Shown in pieces: positions 61,457-64,000 of a DNA stretch of 64,000 bases (positions are counted from its first letter, which is position 1; every line of letters begins with the position of its first letter). The translations under genes and the position numbers were made by a program. The notes under the pieces were generated by a model. It was given only the letters and a program-made list of their open reading frames with translations. It ran no database searches and was not told where the DNA came from. This DNA is from Hyphomicrobiaceae bacterium (GTDB lineage Bacteria > Pseudomonadota > Alphaproteobacteria > Rhizobiales > Hyphomicrobiaceae), in NCBI GenBank assembly GCA_022844275.1, contig JALHMB010000008.1, forward strand, positions 186,001 through 250,000, read 5' to 3'.

Positions 61457-62248
61457 TTGCTGACACAGAGGGACAACTGGGGCGCTGAGGCCCGCATCGG
61501 CATGTTCATCGTCGGCAATGAAGCCGTGCCCGAGGCCGAGTGGTGGGCCATGCTGCCGCCGAATGTGTCGGTACACGCCGCCCGCGTGATGGCACGCGCA
61601 CCGTGGGCACAATGGCGCGAGGGACGGGCAGGCGTCGCACTTGCGGACGATCTGGTGCGTGGGGCGCAGCAGTTCGGGGCCATGCGCCTTTCCGCGATCA
61701 CCATCGGGCACACATCGAGCAGCGTTCTCGGCGGCAAAGGGTGGGACGAGGCCGTCGTCGCGACATTGTCCGACGTGCTCGGATCGAGCGCTCACGTCAC
61801 GACCAATGGCCTCGACACCTTGGCTGCCCTCCGCGCGTCCGACATTCGCCGACCCTTCCTCGTCCTGCCGCCGTGGTTCGGCGATGGGACCGTCAGCGCC
61901 GGCGTGCGCTATTACGCCGATCAGGGATACGAGCCGGCGGCGCACATGCGGTACGATCCAGGCACGAAGTGGCGAGGCGTACCCCCAAATGAGATGTATC
62001 CGCGCGGCATGGGCTTCGAGCAGGAGATCGAACCGCTCTATGCGCAGATCAAGGCTGCTTGCCCGACTACCGCCGATGGCATCCTGATTGGTGGTACCGG
62101 CTTCCGCTGTGTCGCCATCATCGATGCGCTCGAGCGGGAGCTGAAGCGCCCGGTCCTTTCTGCGAACCAGATGAGCCTCTGGCACTGCCTGCGCCTGTCC
62201 GGCGTTCAAACGAAGATCTCGGGATACGGACGCCTGTTGAGCCTCTGA
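61457..62248 (+). CDS. Asp/Glu racemase superfamily protein, arylmalonate-decarboxylase/maleate-isomerase-like
   Basis: A 263-residue protein of the Asp/Glu/hydantoin racemase and arylmalonate decarboxylase superfamily. It starts at TTG 61457 with GGAG upstream; ATG 61502 is an alternative. IGMFIVGNEAVPEAEWWAMLP opens the first domain; ITIGHTSSSVLGG is the first active-site loop, where H85 stands in the place of the usual cysteine; GGTGFRCVAIIDALE carries the second active-site cysteine, C218. Having only the second cysteine is the arylmalonate decarboxylase pattern, so it may decarboxylate or isomerise rather than racemise. One base of overlap couples it to the carbamoylase gene. Confidence 0.82.
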   Translation: MLTQRDNWGAEARIGMFIVGNEAVPEAEWWAMLPPNVSVHAARVMARAPWAQWREGRAGVALADDLVRGAQQFGAMRLSAITIGHTSSSVLGGKGWDEAVVATLSDVLGSSAHVTTNGLDTLAALRASDIRRPFLVLPPWFGDGTVSAGVRYYADQGYEPAAHMRYDPGTKWRGVPPNEMYPRGMGFEQEIEPLYAQIKAACPTTADGILIGGTGFRCVAIIDALERELKRPVLSANQMSLWHCLRLSGVQTKISGYGRLLSL

Positions 62249-63537
62249 TGATGAACCTTTCTGCTGACGCCATCAAAGCTGCCGTCGCAGCCCAGCGGTC
62301 GCGCGCCGAGGGGCTGTTCGATGAACTGGCCCGTTGCAGCCAGCGTCCGCGCGGCATCACACGCGACACCTACGGCGCAGGGGAGAATGCGGCGCACGAG
62401 GTCTTCGGTGCTCAAGCCGCCAGTCTCGGCCTGGAAATCCGCCGCGATGCAGCTGCGAATACCTACGCGACGTGGCCCGGTGGCGATCGCAGCCTGCCGG
62501 CCATTGTCGCCGGCTCGCACCTCGACAGCGTTCCGCATGGGGGGAACTTCGACGGAGCCGCCGGCGTGATTGCCGGCCTCGTCGCGGTGGCCGCGCTGAA
62601 AGGTCTCGGCGTCATGCCGCGCCGTGACATCACCGTCATGGGCATCCGCGCCGAGGAGAGCGTGTGGTTCCAGGTGTCCTATATCGGCAGCAGATCAGCC
62701 CTCGGCACACTGCCGCCTGGGGCACTCGATGCAAGGCGCATCGATACCGGACGGACACTCGCAGAACATATGACGGCCAGCGGCGGCGATCCGGCAGCCA
62801 TTCGCGCAGGGCGAAATGAACTTGCAACCTCCGCGATCCACGCTTTTCTCGAGGTCCATATCGAACAGGCGCCGAGCCTCGTCGAGCTGGGCAAGCCGAT
62901 CGCCATCTGCACCGGCATTCCCGGCAACTTCCGCTATCCCGACGCACGGATCATTGGCCGTTACGACCACGTCGGTACGCCACGGCGCTTTCGTCACGAT
63001 GCCGCGACGGCCGCGGCCGACTTCGCGGTCGCGCTGGATAAGCTGTGGGAGGAGCACGAGGCCGCCGGCCTCCCCATGGCTGCCACGCTCGGCCGCTTCC
63101 ACACCGACGCCGCGGCGCATGGACTGACGAGCGTCGCGGGCGAGTTCCACTTCAGCCTCGACGTCAGAGCCTATGATGCGGACGTCCTCGCCAATCTGGA
63201 GGCCAGACTCAAGGGGATCGTCAGCGAAATCGAGGCCAGACGCGGCGTGCGCTTTGAACTCGGGCCGCGCGCCTCAGCCGCGGTCGGCATCGTCTCGCCG
63301 GTCATCCGCTCTGAATTGGAGCAAGCGGCCGTGTTGCTCAAAATTCCGGCAGCGACGATCGGTAGCCCCGCCTCGCACGACGCCGCAGCCTTTGCGGCGG
63401 CCGGCGTTCCCGCAGCCATGATCTTCGTGCGCAACGAGAACGGCAGCCACAATCCCGACGAAGCCATGAAGATCGACGATTTCCTACAAGCCTGCGGCGT
63501 GCTGACCGCGTGGATCGCCGCGAATTGCAGGGCCTAA
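62248..63537 (+). CDS. M20 family N-carbamoyl-amino-acid hydrolase/hydantoinase-type amidase
   Basis: Zinc-dependent amidase of 429 residues from the ATG at 62248 (ATG 62251 also possible). Metal residues are in GSHLDSVPHGGNFDGAAGV, GIRAEESVWF and the helix ending HIEQAPSLVELG, with a distal His in the C-terminal ASHDAAAFA. The pattern fits the hydantoinase/carbamoylase/allantoate amidohydrolase group; these cut N-carbamoyl or ureido groups to give ammonia and carbon dioxide, or act on similar amides. It is coupled to the racemase-superfamily gene and followed by a TAXI binding protein, a grouping that suggests uptake and hydrolysis of one compound. Confidence 0.88.
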   Translation: MMNLSADAIKAAVAAQRSRAEGLFDELARCSQRPRGITRDTYGAGENAAHEVFGAQAASLGLEIRRDAAANTYATWPGGDRSLPAIVAGSHLDSVPHGGNFDGAAGVIAGLVAVAALKGLGVMPRRDITVMGIRAEESVWFQVSYIGSRSALGTLPPGALDARRIDTGRTLAEHMTASGGDPAAIRAGRNELATSAIHAFLEVHIEQAPSLVELGKPIAICTGIPGNFRYPDARIIGRYDHVGTPRRFRHDAATAAADFAVALDKLWEEHEAAGLPMAATLGRFHTDAAAHGLTSVAGEFHFSLDVRAYDADVLANLEARLKGIVSEIEARRGVRFELGPRASAAVGIVSPVIRSELEQAAVLLKIPAATIGSPASHDAAAFAAAGVPAAMIFVRNENGSHNPDEAMKIDDFLQACGVLTAWIAANCRA

Positions 63538-63790
63538 ATCGACCGGTCGCGTTGAATGCGCATTCGTTTACCCCGCAGCCATACGCCTATTGAAGATCGC
63601 CCATCTTTGCATATTGCCCATCACGCGGCATTACACTGTTGCAACGGAGGCTGCATGTCTCCATAGAAGCGAACGAGCAGAAGCAAGACCCCACCCCGTG
63701 CAGCATTCCGTCCGCACGGACAAAGGCTTGGCCGCAAACGTGGCCCGCTGCCGGTTGGATGGAAACTCTAGTCCCCTGGGAGGATTAAGC

Positions 63791-64000
63791 ATGCGGTTTT
63801 CTCGCGCGGCTGCGGTCGCGATGATCTTCACATTTGGTTCCGGCACCGCTGCCTTTGCCGCGGAAGTCCGCTTGATGACGGGCCCGCAGGCCGGTTTCTG
63901 GGTGCCGCTCGGTGGACAGCTCAAAGATGCCTGGGAGAAGGCCGTCCCCGATCTGAAGATCCAGTCGCTGCCAGGCGCCGGCATCGCCAACATCCGCGCC
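63791..64000 (+). CDS. TAXI family TRAP transporter solute-binding protein, partial
   Basis: The first 70 codons of a gene that runs off the right edge. GGGAGG lies 7 nt before the ATG at 63791. A signal peptide (AAAVAMIFTFGSGTAAFAAE) ends after AFA. The mature start VRLMTGPQAGFWVPLGGQLKDAWEKAVPDLKIQSLPGAGIANIRA is the standard TAXI opening, binding an acid such as glutamate in known cases. The 253 bp upstream, after the carbamoylase gene, hold no gene that I can support. Confidence 0.87.
   Translation, partial: MRFSRAAAVAMIFTFGSGTAAFAAEVRLMTGPQAGFWVPLGGQLKDAWEKAVPDLKIQSLPGAGIANIRA

Overview
The window looks like chromosomal DNA of a GC-rich alphaproteobacterium, most likely of the order Hyphomicrobiales (Rhizobiales). 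The basis is high GC with dense 4-nt gene overlaps, many catabolic gene sets (Liv-type ABC, molybdenum hydroxylase, TAXI-TRAP), a RutR-type regulator with its operators, and a small EARQG membrane protein of a rhizobial kind. Order-level placement is inference; no rRNA gene is present. There are about 57 protein genes, one tRNA, no insertion sequence and no CRISPR array that I can see.

Layout. 1-4050: end of a VOC-family gene, then a TetR regulator divergent from an EmrAB-type efflux pair with two near-identical 19-bp operators between them, closed by a 95-bp palindromic repeat. 4102-5688: a DUF938 methyltransferase and an HpcH/HpaI aldolase. 5763-17438: the most interesting part, a pyrimidine-degradation regulon. 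A RutR-like TetR regulator, a flavoprotein, an SsuA/NMT1-type ABC importer, two different amidohydrolases, and an operon of a URC1-type GTP-cyclohydrolase-II homologue, a URC4 (DUF1688) protein and uracil phosphoribosyltransferase are bound together by three copies of the RutR operator TTGACCA-N2-TGGTCAA, one before each transcription unit. 17661-19091: a membrane-anchored C13 (legumain/caspase-like) peptidase.

19136-34832: a catabolic block with an ACMSD-type amidohydrolase, an SDR, a three-subunit molybdenum hydroxylase (FAD, 2Fe-2S, Mo subunits), a PsiF-like secreted protein, a complete Liv branched-chain-type ABC importer, a TetR regulator divergent from it, an acyl-CoA synthetase and a penicillin-acylase family hydrolase. 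35041-40777: a CecR/YbhGFSR-type regulator and ABC exporter operon behind a 10+10 bp inverted repeat. 40798-43439: an XRE regulator, a tiny membrane protein and two tandem alpha/beta hydrolases.

43572-59872: tRNA-Leu(GAG) followed by a surface-polysaccharide island with visibly lower GC than its surroundings: FkbM methyltransferase, NeuD/PerB acetyltransferase, several GT4 glycosyltransferases, a perosamine-synthase-type aminotransferase, GDP-mannose 4,6-dehydratase, an MsbA-like ABC exporter, and GT2 enzymes. Together GMD, the aminotransferase and the acetyltransferase would make GDP-N-acetylperosamine. 60066-64000: a lone cyclic-nucleotide-binding domain protein tail-to-tail with a calcineurin-like phosphoesterase, an Asp/Glu-racemase-superfamily enzyme lacking the first catalytic cysteine, an M20 carbamoylase/hydantoinase-type hydrolase, and the start of a TAXI solute-binding protein.
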